Source: a virus. From it: DNA of 56,758 nt. The notes beneath the pieces were generated by a model that did no database searches, was not told where the DNA came from, and saw nothing but the letters and a program-made list of their open reading frames with translations. The stretch lies in the IMG/VR virus record IMGVR_UViG_3300046824_000124, positions 1 through 56,758 of that record; one strand, written 5' to 3'. Every line of letters begins with the position of its first letter. Position 1 is the stretch's first letter. The position numbers and the translations under genes are program-made. This document shows positions 1 through 6,756 of this stretch, in pieces.

Positions 1-134
1 CGACGGACTTCCAACGGACATCCTAGAGCCTTCCAACGGAATTCCACGGAATTCCACGGAAGAAGATGGAGCGCCTCGGAATTCACAACGCAAAGAAAAA
101 GAAAAAGAAAAAGAAGAGAAAGAGGGATTAACTC
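1..134. repeat. Terminal redundancy, left copy (circular contig joint)
   Basis: The first 134 bases repeat at 56631-56758. The two copies are identical except that this one carries an extra AAAAAG-type hexamer in the A-rich tract near 95-115. Because the initiator gene reads in frame through the joint, the overlap most likely marks a circular or circularly assembled genome and not a true terminal repeat. A real short direct terminal repeat is possible, but less likely inside a coding sequence. Confidence 0.93.
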
Positions 135-505
135 TTGCGCCGGTTTCGGCGCGAAAGAGTGATCCCCTGTGGGATGCATTTGTTCGGGAAATGGGCAGTG
201 CACCGGAGACGCAAAGCGAACGCGGTGCATGGAACAAAGCCGCAAAGGAACTCCGCGACGTCGGTGCAACCCCTGAGCAGGTGCGGCAACGCTGCACTGA
301 GTACCGGGCGCGATGGCCGAAGACTGACCTCACCCCTCCCGCCCTCGCAAGGCACTGGGGCGCACTGGCACGCCCAAGCCCCAACGGGAAGGGCAGGTCA
401 CAGCAGATCGACACGCTCACGCAGACGGTGGTTACGGGACGATTAGCGAGAGAGAGAGCAGAACGTGAAGCAGCAGCGAGAAACGCGGAAGCGCGCGGCG
501 ACTAA
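1..505 (+). CDS. Replication initiator (replisome organiser), C-terminal part
   Basis: This is the continuation of the gene that starts at 56263. The frame is open from base 2, and the 6-base length difference between overlap copies keeps it. Joined, the protein is about 288-290 residues: an N-terminal winged-helix-like part encoded at the window end, a lysine/glutamate-rich linker (KEKEKE) encoded by the A-rich tract, and a C-terminal part containing a W-x-K-A-A-K-E-L stretch and an Arg/Glu-rich tail. It overlaps the helicase-loader gene by about 40 bases, so the two are probably translationally coupled. Lambda O and phage DnaD-like initiators share this arrangement of initiator, then loader. 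Function is inferred from context and the N-terminal half. Confidence 0.75.
   Translation, partial: DGLPTDILEPSNGIPRNSTEEDGAPRNSQRKEKEKEKEEKEGLTLAPVSARKSDPLWDAFVREMGSAPETQSERGAWNKAAKELRDVGATPEQVRQRCTEYRARWPKTDLTPPALARHWGALARPSPNGKGRSQQIDTLTQTVVTGRLARERAEREAAARNAEARGD
8..120 (+). other. Candidate replication origin (iterons plus A-rich tract) inside the initiator gene
   Basis: CTTCCAACGGA occurs at 8-18 and 30-40, followed directly by two tandem ATTCCACGGA units at 41-50 and 51-60 and a partial GGAATTCAC at about 78-86. Immediately downstream is a purine tract of repeated GAAAAA units (about 92-120). Iterons next to an easily melted tract within the initiator's own gene is the lambda ori/O arrangement. 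The assignment is inference from layout; a second copy lies in the overlap at 56638-56750. Confidence 0.5.
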
Positions 506-1415
506 GGGGCGACTGGCGACGAGAGATTTCGACGCCGCGGTTGTCGGTGGTCCGCGCGGCTTCTCCGCAAAGGAGTGGGTCGCACAGAAGGCTACCGAGG
601 CACAGGCACGCATGGACGCCCTGGCAGCAGCGGGACAGCCATTCGTGCCGAAGTACCGCAAGACCCACAACCCCGCCGAGGAGAGGCAGCGTGCGCTTGA
701 CGCCGCGTTACCCGCCGATTGGCAGCGGATGACACTGGAAACGTTCAACGGCTACACAGAGGAACTGCGTGCCGCCGCGCTCCAGGTTGCCGACTTCATT
801 GAACGCCCGATGGGTTTCCTGTACCTGTACGGCGACGTTGGCACGGGCAAGAGCCACCTTGCAGCGGGCGCGGCTATCCGCCTGATTGATCGCAAGTACA
901 TGGTGCGTGCCTACCGCGCCGCCGATGTCGCCACGATGATTCACCGCGCCGTGTTTGAACACAACCTCGAAACGGTGATGGATCGCCTGAAGAACGTGCG
1001 TGTCCTCGTCCTCGATGACCTGGGCGCGGAACACCTGAGCGAGTTCATGGCGAACCAGTGGTATGACCTGCTCGACTACCGCTACCGCACGGTCAGCCCG
1101 ACGATCATCACGGCGAACCTGCACCCTGATCGTCTCGATATGCCGCGCCTTGCCTCTCGCCTCAAAGACGGGCAGTGGGGTTCGGTTATCGGCATTGCCG
1201 CGAAGGATTACCGCGCCTACGCCACGCCCCCGAAGATGCACACGGCGGCAGACGACTACGCCCCGCCCTCGGAGTGGGAGAAGACCTGCGGGACGTGTGG
1301 CGGCACCGGCCTTGTGCGCCGTGACCTCCCCACGCATCACGCCGATTTCGGCAAAGCGTTTCTCTGCCCTGAGTGTCGGGGCGGCGGGCCAGCACTGAAG
1401 AACGGAGTTCACTGA
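465..1415 (+). CDS. DnaC/IstB-like helicase loader with C-terminal zinc ribbon
   Basis: A 316-residue AAA+ ATPase expected to load the host replicative helicase at the phage origin. Walker A GDVGTGKSH is at about residues 123-131 and Walker B VLVLDDLGAE at about 180-189, followed by a sensor-like IITANL. The last 45 residues hold CGTCGGTG and CPEC, a DnaJ-type zinc ribbon that ordinary DnaC proteins lack. It starts at a GTG preceded by a GAGAGAG purine stretch, overlapping the initiator gene. It heads a chain of tightly packed small genes. Confidence 0.88.
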   Translation: MKQQRETRKRAATKGRLATRDFDAAVVGGPRGFSAKEWVAQKATEAQARMDALAAAGQPFVPKYRKTHNPAEERQRALDAALPADWQRMTLETFNGYTEELRAAALQVADFIERPMGFLYLYGDVGTGKSHLAAGAAIRLIDRKYMVRAYRAADVATMIHRAVFEHNLETVMDRLKNVRVLVLDDLGAEHLSEFMANQWYDLLDYRYRTVSPTIITANLHPDRLDMPRLASRLKDGQWGSVIGIAAKDYRAYATPPKMHTAADDYAPPSEWEKTCGTCGGTGLVRRDLPTHHADFGKAFLCPECRGGGPALKNGVH

Positions 1416-1588
1416 TGCAAGACACCACCCTGCTAGAGCGCATCGCGGATCAGGCCGCGGTCATGGTCCGCTGCCGGGAGCACTACGCCGCCACCGGAGA
1501 CTTCGTGGCGCAGCGTGATTATTTGGCATCTATCAGGATGCTCAAGGCGCTGCTCGAACGCAGAGCCGGGAAGCCGGAGGGGGAGTGA
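1415..1588 (+). CDS. Small hypothetical protein (57 aa)
   Basis: The start ATG overlaps the stop of the helicase loader (TGATG), implying coupled translation; this start is preferred over an in-frame ATG 42 bases upstream inside the loader gene. The protein is helical, with one Cys and a basic C-terminus ending RAGKPEGE. That tail is encoded by the first copy of a junction sequence (about 1564-1588) that also carries the GGAGG for the next gene. No family recognised. Confidence 0.7.
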   Translation: MQDTTLLERIADQAAVMVRCREHYAATGDFVAQRDYLASIRMLKALLERRAGKPEGE

Positions 1589-1800
1589 TGGCACGAAAGA
1601 CGACGAAGCGCGAGGTCCACAAAGCACTCGGAGCGATTCTCGCGCTCTACTACCACGACGTTACGCCCGTGAGCGATAGCGTCATCCTCCTCAACGTGAA
1701 CGGTGCCGACTTCCGCATCACCGTCAGCATCCCCCGCGCGCTGCATGGTCGGGGTGGCCCGAAGAAGCGGGCGGGCAAGCCGGAGGACACCAATGGATGA
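1588..1800 (+). CDS. Small hypothetical protein (70 aa)
   Basis: Overlaps the previous stop by one base (TGATG), with GGAGGGGGAG just upstream. Predicted alpha/beta: an N-terminal basic helix, a middle segment with VILLNVNG and FRITVSI strands, and a C-terminal tail RAGKPEDTNG encoded by the second copy of the repeated gene junction. Function unknown; probably an early accessory protein. Confidence 0.68.
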   Translation: MARKTTKREVHKALGAILALYYHDVTPVSDSVILLNVNGADFRITVSIPRALHGRGGPKKRAGKPEDTNG

Positions 1801-2005
1801 CCTTGTAGCCATCGCAGCGCGGGCACTTGCCGAGCGGGATGCCCGTATCGCCGCGCTCACCCAGGCGGCGGATGCCCTCCTGTTTGAGTTGTCCGTTGAC
1901 CCAGCGCCCGATCCCACGGGACATGTGGCGCAATGCGCGGACGCCTTGCGCGCCCTCCTGACCGCTGCGGAGCGGGCGGGGAAGCCGGAGGACACCGATG
2001 AGTAG
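1793..2005 (+). CDS. Small hypothetical protein (70 aa), coiled-coil-like
   Basis: ATG at 1793 lies 8 bases before the preceding stop and directly after a GGAGGACACC ribosome-binding site that forms part of the repeated junction. It contains LAERDARIAALT, encoded by a 35-base stretch (1826-1860) that is repeated exactly in the next gene (2070-2104). The C-terminus is again AERAGKPEDTDE. It is a likely product of local duplication with the next gene. No function assigned. Confidence 0.65.
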   Translation: MDDLVAIAARALAERDARIAALTQAADALLFELSVDPAPDPTGHVAQCADALRALLTAAERAGKPEDTDE

Positions 2006-2276
2006 GCGCGAGGACTTTCTCAGAGAAGTGATGCGACAAGGGCAGGAGATCGCCACCCTCCGCGCCGCCCTTGCCGAGCGGGATGCCCGTATCGCCGCGC
2101 TCACGGAGTTGCTGCGGGAGACGTATCCGTACCTGCCACTTGCCGTATCACTCGCGGAGGAGTTGGCGGAGATGTTTCCCGACATCGCCCGTCCGTATGA
2201 TCGGACCTACCCCTGCACCAGCGACCAGTTCACCCACACCTACCACTACCCGCACGGCGACGAGGGGGATGCATGA
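1998..2276 (+). CDS. Hypothetical protein (92 aa) with His-rich C-terminal motif
   Basis: ATG at 1998 follows the third copy of the GGAGGACACC junction and overlaps the upstream stop. Residues 25-36 repeat the LAERDARIAALT segment of the preceding gene. Residues 71-91 carry a YxCTSD...HT...YxHGDxGD pattern that recurs at residues 41-61 of the unrelated structural-region protein at 16239-16472. The Cys/His/Asp content suggests metal binding, but this is untested. Function unknown. Confidence 0.7.
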   Translation: MSRREDFLREVMRQGQEIATLRAALAERDARIAALTELLRETYPYLPLAVSLAEELAEMFPDIARPYDRTYPCTSDQFTHTYHYPHGDEGDA

Positions 2277-2497
2277 CCACGACGATGCCGTGGAGCTTCC
2301 CGGCGGCGCGCCTGATGCAGCAGGTACTGAAAGCCTGCCAACTCCCGCCCGATGTCGAGGCGGTATCGCAGGGCTGGTTCGTCCAGGCAGCGGAGATATT
2401 GGCGCGGCAGGGCGGGGCGGATCACGTCACGGGCGAGCATATCGCACAGGTGACGCGCGATCTCCTCGCATCGCTCAAGGCGGAGGACACACCATGA
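2273..2497 (+). CDS. Hypothetical protein (74 aa)
   Basis: ATGA overlap with the gene before. Mostly helical, acidic towards the C-terminus, ending KAEDTP, encoded by AAGGCGGAGGACACACC, a diverged fourth copy of the junction that provides the next gene's ribosome-binding site. No recognised family. Confidence 0.7.
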   Translation: MTTTMPWSFPAARLMQQVLKACQLPPDVEAVSQGWFVQAAEILARQGGADHVTGEHIAQVTRDLLASLKAEDTP

Positions 2498-2661
2498 AGA
2501 TCAAGCGCACCTGGCGCCTCACCCCCACCCTCCGCCTCGCCATCCTCCACGATGACCAGGGCCGCGTCTGGAAAGCGCCGCTGCATCTCAAGGACGGGCG
2601 CTGGTGGTATCGGCTCATCGACGTGACGCCGTATGTGCGGGGGGAGCGGGGTGACGTGTGA
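2494..2661 (+). CDS. Small hypothetical protein (55 aa)
   Basis: Overlaps the preceding gene by ATGA and is preceded by GGAGGACACACC. Predicted all-beta with basic residues (KIKRTWRLT, WKAPLHL, RWWYRLIDV). Last gene of the small-gene run before the reversed endonuclease unit. Function unknown. Confidence 0.65.
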   Translation: MKIKRTWRLTPTLRLAILHDDQGRVWKAPLHLKDGRWWYRLIDVTPYVRGERGDV

Positions 2662-2713
2662 CCGGACAGTTCGTAGTGGGCGCAAACGCGCTGTACGCCC
2701 CGCTAACGCCATC

Positions 2714-2770
2714 AAAAAGAAAAAACACGACCACAGAGTGCTTTGCAGGGGGTAACGACGCTCTCCGTGG
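2714..2770 (-). terminator. Candidate terminator of the reversed endonuclease unit
   Basis: Read leftward: CCACGGAG (2763-2770) can pair with CTCTGTGG (2731-2738), with one G-U pair, and is followed by TTTTTTCTTTTT (2714-2725). The loop is long (about 24 bases), so efficiency is uncertain. It sits just after the endonuclease stop codon. Confidence 0.5.
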
Positions 2771-2783
2771 CGCTGAAGTGGCT

Positions 2784-3308
2784 CTACGGGCGCGCCCTCG
2801 AAACGTCCCCGACCTGATTGAGTTCCTTGCTTCGCAGGAAGAAGGCATCGCACATCGCCACGTACTCATCGGAGAACGACTTATTTGCCACGCGGCGCAC
2901 CGTTCCATGCTGGTTCGGGAAGTCGCGGTATCCAGTGATCTTCGTTCGGTACTTCGTGTTGTCGGCTTGGAGGTCACGGAGCGCAAGGACATTCAGTGCG
3001 GCTTCCCGCTTCACGCGGAGGTAAGGCAGGAGCGCACGCAAGATTTCCTCAGCCCGCTTGTCACTTGCCTGATACCGATAGAGCGGACGGCCTTGCGCGC
3101 TATGTGGTTTCTCAGGGTAGTACCAGCCACCGAGCGTTTCCGCGATGAACTTGATTGCCGGTTCGTCAACCATGTGGATGTGAATCATCGCATGGTATCC
3201 GCGGGTCTGCCTGTCCTGCCGCTCGTTGATCGACGTGCGCTTCACGCGAATGCACGCCTCTCCGTCGAAGATGCCCGCGATGTACGCGAGGTCTGTTGAT
3301 CGTGTCAC
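2784..3308 (-). CDS. LAGLIDADG homing endonuclease
   Basis: 174 residues with a single LAGLIDADG-type motif, YIAGIFDGEAC (residues 9-19), so it would act as a homodimer cutting a long recognition site. The rest has the usual alternating basic pattern (GWYYPEKPHS, LRVKREAALNVL). GTG start with GGGAGGTG upstream. It is antisense within a rightward operon and has its own -10/-35 and terminator, making a self-contained selfish unit. No intron or intein boundary is visible. The neighbouring gene, a methyltransferase, is broken. Confidence 0.88.
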   Translation of the reverse strand: MTRSTDLAYIAGIFDGEACIRVKRTSINERQDRQTRGYHAMIHIHMVDEPAIKFIAETLGGWYYPEKPHSAQGRPLYRYQASDKRAEEILRALLPYLRVKREAALNVLALRDLQADNTKYRTKITGYRDFPNQHGTVRRVANKSFSDEYVAMCDAFFLRSKELNQVGDVSRARP

Positions 3309-3334
3309 GTTACACCTCCCAGTGTGTCTACGTG

Positions 3335-3363
3335 ATTATACCATCGAAAGGGGGTGAGGCCAA
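3335..3363 (-). promoter_or_regulatory. Sigma70-type promoter for the LAGLIDADG gene
   Basis: Leftward TTGGCC (3358-3363), 17-base spacer, TATAAT (3335-3340), then about 27 bases to the GTG. The -10 is a perfect consensus. The -35 overlaps the ATG of the opposed methyltransferase fragment. Confidence 0.6.
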
Positions 3364-3491
3364 TGGGTAGTGATGTTCAGCCAGTGTATGAGCATGCGGG
3401 AATCTCTCTGTATCAGGGCGATTGTCGGGATGTTCTCTCGCGGTTGCCGGATAACTCCGTGCAATGTGTTGTAACTTCGCCGCCTTATTGA
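3363..3491 (+). pseudogene. N-terminal fragment of DNA methyltransferase, ends in its catalytic motif
   Basis: ATG at 3363 follows a strong AAAGGGGGTGAGG site. 42 codons read a normal methyltransferase start (ISLYQGDC...DVL..LP..SV) and reach TSPPY, the catalytic motif, where TGA (3489-3491) stops the frame. The +1 frame then continues at once with FGLRDYGVAGQIGLE, exactly what should follow TSPPY. The stop is in the context TAT TGA C TTC. Either an inactivating insertion of about 4 bases, a sequencing error, or recoding at a weak UGA-C stop. Confidence 0.75.
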
Positions 3492-3513
3492 CTTCGGACT
3501 GCGGGATTACGGT

Positions 3514-4464
3514 GTGGCGGGACAGATCGGCTTAGAGCAATCGTCCGCCGAATACGTGGCCGCGATGGTCGCCGTGTTCCGCGAGATGCGCAGAATCCTC
3601 CGCGACGATGGGACTCTCTGGTGCAACCTCGGTGACGCTTTCGGGCCGAACAAGCAGTTGCAGATGATTCCCGCTCGCGTTGCGCTGGCACTTCAGGCTG
3701 ATGGGTGGGTGCTTCGATCCGATGTGATATGGGCGAAACCGAACCCGATGCCCGAAAGCGTCACGGATCGCCCCACGCGGAGCCACGAATATATTTTCTT
3801 GCTCTCGAAGGCGGCGCGGTACTACTACGATGCCGAGGCGATTGCGGAACCCGTGAGTGCGTCGTCTGACTTCGGGAAGCCGCGCCCGATTACGCCCATG
3901 TCCTCGAGCATTGGGCCGCATCGCGCACGTCTCGGCAACGGCTCCGTTGGTTCCGCGACTGGCCGCAACAAGCGCGACGTATGGACGGTCGCCACCGCGC
4001 CCTATCCCAACGCGCACTTCGCCACCTTCCCGCCCAAACTGATCGAACCCTGCATCCTCGCGGGCACATCAGCGAAGGGCGCGTGTCCCGCGTGTGGTGC
4101 GCCGTGGCGAAGAATCGTGGAGAAGTCAGCGTCACCGCACGATGGACACACCGCGAGCGCCTACGCGACGGGGAGCAACGGCAATCGCATCTCATTGGCA
4201 CGTCAGGCAGCGCGCGAGCGAGGCGGCGAATACGCGAGTGCCACCGTCACGCTCGCCTGGGAACCATCCTGCACCTGCGGGCGCACCGATACCGTGCCAT
4301 GTACGGTTCTGGATATTTTCGCAGGCGCAGGCACAACCCTGCTCGTGGCGAAGAACCATAACCGGCAGGCGGTGGGTATCGAACTGAACGAATCCTACTG
4401 TCGCCTGATCGTGGACAGGCTCGCGCAGGACGTGCTCCCGTTGGAGGTGCTGCATGACCGCTGA
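3514..4464 (+). CDS. DNA methyltransferase, main body (beta-class, N4-cytosine/N6-adenine type)
   Basis: The open frame after the break, shown from a GTG at 3514. It carries the rest of an N6_N4_Mtase domain: LRDDGTLWCNLGD, WAKPNPMPESV, a Cys pair CPACG and CTCG that may bind zinc, and the AdoMet motif DIFAGAGTTLL near residue 270. Alone it lacks the TSPPY catalytic motif, which is encoded in the preceding fragment (3363-3491) one frame away, so activity requires a frameshift or repair. It overlaps the next nuclease gene by 11 bases. Confidence 0.8.
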   Translation: MAGQIGLEQSSAEYVAAMVAVFREMRRILRDDGTLWCNLGDAFGPNKQLQMIPARVALALQADGWVLRSDVIWAKPNPMPESVTDRPTRSHEYIFLLSKAARYYYDAEAIAEPVSASSDFGKPRPITPMSSSIGPHRARLGNGSVGSATGRNKRDVWTVATAPYPNAHFATFPPKLIEPCILAGTSAKGACPACGAPWRRIVEKSASPHDGHTASAYATGSNGNRISLARQAARERGGEYASATVTLAWEPSCTCGRTDTVPCTVLDIFAGAGTTLLVAKNHNRQAVGIELNESYCRLIVDRLAQDVLPLEVLHDR

Positions 4465-4843
4465 CGCCCGCGACACCACCACGACCCGCACCACTCCCGC
4501 CCAACAGATGATTCGCCGCGCCGAACGCGAGCGCCATGAAACCGCCCTCGCCACCGTCCTCCATCAAGCGGGGCTGCCCGAACCAGTCCGGCAGTTTCGC
4601 TATATGCCGGGGCGCAAGTTGACGGCGGATTTCGCCTATCCCCATGTGCGGCTGCTGATCGAAGTGCAGGGCGGTTCATGGGGCGCGGGTCATAGTCGAG
4701 CAGATCGGTATGCAGAGGATCGGGTGAAGGTGGCGGAGGCGCAAATGGCGGGCTGGGTGGTGATCGAGGTAACGCCGGTGATGATCGGGGATGGACGGGC
4801 ACTTGATTTGATCGAGCGCGCGTTGAAAGGGGAGGGCGCATGA
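4454..4843 (+). CDS. PD-(D/E)XK family endonuclease (DUF559/Vsr-like)
   Basis: 129 residues. D59 in TADFAYP and E70-V-Q72 in LIEVQGG form the metal-binding core, followed by GSWGAGHSRADRYAEDRVK and a GWVVIEV strand, typical of small DUF559 or very-short-patch-repair-like nucleases. The N-terminal third is helical and Thr-rich. It overlaps the methyltransferase end by 11 bases and the next gene by ATGA, so is cotranslated with both. It could serve in recombination, repair, or as the nuclease of a restriction-like pair. Confidence 0.72.
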   Translation: MTADARDTTTTRTTPAQQMIRRAERERHETALATVLHQAGLPEPVRQFRYMPGRKLTADFAYPHVRLLIEVQGGSWGAGHSRADRYAEDRVKVAEAQMAGWVVIEVTPVMIGDGRALDLIERALKGEGA

Positions 4844-5532
4844 ACATGCCCGTGGAGGCCACTCAGAGCCACGGAGAGACGTTTTCGGGTGTACGGACGC
4901 AATCCGGGTTGCGCGGCATTTGCGCGCTCACAGCGTACGTGGCATGCGTGTACGGCGCCAACTTGGCGATCAGCACCTTCGGCATCATCCGCCTTTGGCC
5001 GCTGCCGCTTTATGCGCCCGCTGGCGTCCTCTTCGTCGGGGTGGCGTTCAGCGCGCGCGATTGGCTCCAGGAGACGTTGGGGCGCCGCTGGACAATCCTC
5101 GGCATCCTCATTGGTGCTGCCCTCTCCGCCTTCCTGTCGCCTGCGCTCGCTGTAGCGTCTGCTACGGCTTTCCTCGCCAGTGAGACCGCGGACCTCCTGG
5201 TGTACTCGCCGCTGCGCGCGAAGCATCGAGCATGGGCGGTGACGCTCTCGAATACCGTGGGGGCTGTCGTGGATTCGGCCTTGTTTCTCTGGCTGGCCTT
5301 TGGGTCGCTCGCCTTCTTCTGGGGGCAGGTGATTGGCAAGGAGTTGATGGTCGCGCCGGCGCTGATCGTCCTGGCACTCATCCGATGGCGCAAGCGGATC
5401 CGTGAAGAGCAACGGGACCTGCACGTGGTGAAGCGGATCACGGCGTTGATGGAAGCGGAGCGGGACACGGTGCTGGACGACTTGGAGCAGCAGGTGGACG
5501 CGGCGATTGCGCGGCGGAAGGCGGGGGCATAG
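4840..5532 (+). CDS. VUT-family transporter (queuosine-precursor, YhhQ-like)
   Basis: 230 residues with about five hydrophobic segments between residues 25 and 185, then a cytoplasmic basic/coiled tail. The run APAGVLFVG, RDWLQETLGRR, ASETADLLVYSPLR and SNTVGAVVDSALFLWLAFG is the pattern of VUT proteins, which import 7-deazaguanine precursors (preQ0/preQ1) in bacteria. No queuosine biosynthesis or DNA-insertion (TGT/DpdA) gene is seen in the window. Starts by ATGA overlap with the nuclease. Substrate is inferred from family. Confidence 0.82.
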   Translation: MNMPVEATQSHGETFSGVRTQSGLRGICALTAYVACVYGANLAISTFGIIRLWPLPLYAPAGVLFVGVAFSARDWLQETLGRRWTILGILIGAALSAFLSPALAVASATAFLASETADLLVYSPLRAKHRAWAVTLSNTVGAVVDSALFLWLAFGSLAFFWGQVIGKELMVAPALIVLALIRWRKRIREEQRDLHVVKRITALMEAERDTVLDDLEQQVDAAIARRKAGA

Positions 5533-5805
5533 ATGGAATCTACGAAGGTCTGCTCCCGCCCCACCTGCCCCCACCACGGCGTCCCCCAGCCCCTCACCGC
5601 GTTCCGCCCCGAACCTACCTATGCCCTCGGCGTCTACTGCTGGTGCCGTGACTGTGTCCGCATCTACCGACAGGAGCGGCGACGGGCGCGATTAGTAGAG
5701 TGTCAAGCACGGGATCGTGCTGCCTATGCACGCCGGCGGGAGCATCATCGCGAGCGGAAACGACGGAGTGAGATCAGGCGAGCGCTTCGGAAAGGGGAGG
5801 GCTGA
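5533..5805 (+). CDS. Zinc-finger protein (endonuclease VII/HNH-associated type)
   Basis: 90 residues. C-x4-C near the N-terminus (CSRPTC), the usual PLTAFRP spacer and C-x2-C (CWCRDC), then a long Arg-rich helix with repeated RRxxRxRxR. Such zinc knuckles plus a basic helix head many phage HNH or endonuclease VII proteins, but no nuclease core follows here. It starts directly after the transporter stop (TAGATG). Probably nucleic-acid binding. Confidence 0.68.
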   Translation: MESTKVCSRPTCPHHGVPQPLTAFRPEPTYALGVYCWCRDCVRIYRQERRRARLVECQARDRAAYARRREHHRERKRRSEIRRALRKGEG

Positions 5806-5806
5806 C

Positions 5807-6508
5807 ATGGCAGCACGGGCACTGATGGATGCGGGAGTGCAGAAGGAGGCGAGTGACATGGTAACGGCAACGCGGAATGGCAAGGAAACGACGGGGCAGG
5901 CAACGGGAGATGCACGGATCGTGCTGTTGCCCGCGCGCAACATCCAGCGCTGGGAGGTGCGGATCGTCGGGGAAACACCGCTCATCACGCATCGCTTCGG
6001 TGAGGACGCCATCCAGGCGATTCAGGACGCGCAGGGAGGCGCGGCGAAGACGAAGAAACCACCCCGTGACCCGCGGCGTGAGTTCGAGCAGGGGATGTAC
6101 CGATTGCCGGACGGTGGCTACGGCTTCCCGGCGGCGGGCGTGAAACTGGCAATGACAATCGCGGGTCAGCGCGAGGCGGGTGAGAAGCGCACCGAACTGA
6201 TGGGGCGCATCTCCATCGCGTCGGAACATCTGGAGATCATCAGCGACCGCCCACCGGAGATGCGCACGGACCGCGTGCGTCTCTCGGGCATGGCGGGGGT
6301 GACGAGCCTCGCCTACCGCCCCGTCTTCTGGCCGTGGAGCATGCTCGTGCCCATCCGGTTCAATGCGAACACGATCCAACTCGATCAGGTACTCAACATC
6401 CTCGACATCGCCGGGTTCTCGGTCGGCATCGGTGATTGGCGCGTGGATCGCAAAGGCACCTTCGGGCAGTTCAGCGTCGATTACGACTCAATCAGGCAGG
6501 TCGCCTAG
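5807..6508 (+). CDS. Conserved-looking phage protein of unknown function
   Basis: 233 residues from ATG 5807 (site GGGGAGGG). A second ATG at 5858, behind AGAAGGAGG, gives 216 residues and is equally credible because the first 17 residues look unstructured. The body starts WEVRIVGETPLITHRF and ends GFSVGIGDWRVDRKGTFGQFSV, an alpha/beta domain of a type frequent in phage early regions. I do not recognise a defined function. It is followed by the 541-bp hairpin-rich noncoding tract. Confidence 0.75.
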   Translation: MAARALMDAGVQKEASDMVTATRNGKETTGQATGDARIVLLPARNIQRWEVRIVGETPLITHRFGEDAIQAIQDAQGGAAKTKKPPRDPRREFEQGMYRLPDGGYGFPAAGVKLAMTIAGQREAGEKRTELMGRISIASEHLEIISDRPPEMRTDRVRLSGMAGVTSLAYRPVFWPWSMLVPIRFNANTIQLDQVLNILDIAGFSVGIGDWRVDRKGTFGQFSVDYDSIRQVA

Positions 6509-6567
6509 ACCCGCGCGAGGCGCGGCGAGGCATGGCAGTGTCATGTCGGGTCGGGCAAGTCAGGATA

Positions 6568-6756
6568 AGCCCGTGAGGGCGCAAGGTGGAGCGTGGCTTG
6601 GCATGGTTAGGTCTGTTTCTGCCTGTTACGGAATGATGGCTGGTTCCCAGCCCACCGGGGAGCAATCCCCGGATGGCTGCGATGGCAGCGCGCGGCCAGG
6701 TGAGTCGAGGCGAGGTTGGGTGAGGTTTGTTGTGGCGAGCTACGGCAGAGGACGAC
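6568..6756 (+). repeat. Hairpin array unit 1 (189 bp)
   Basis: Starts AGCCCGTGAGGGCGCAAGGT. HP2 at 6638-6652, HP3 CCGGGG-AGCAAT-CCCCGG at 6655-6672, HP4 at 6676-6689, then a linker rich in GAGG/GGTTTG. A partial earlier copy of the linker occupies 6509-6567. Confidence 0.7.

Noticed and set aside
1-134. Long terminal repeat as physical genome end
   Set aside because: The repeat is within one coding sequence that reads across the joint, so a circular assembly overlap is the simpler explanation.
2658-3299. Rightward open frame of 213 codons
   Set aside because: Antisense to the LAGLIDADG gene, which has the motif, promoter and ribosome-binding site.
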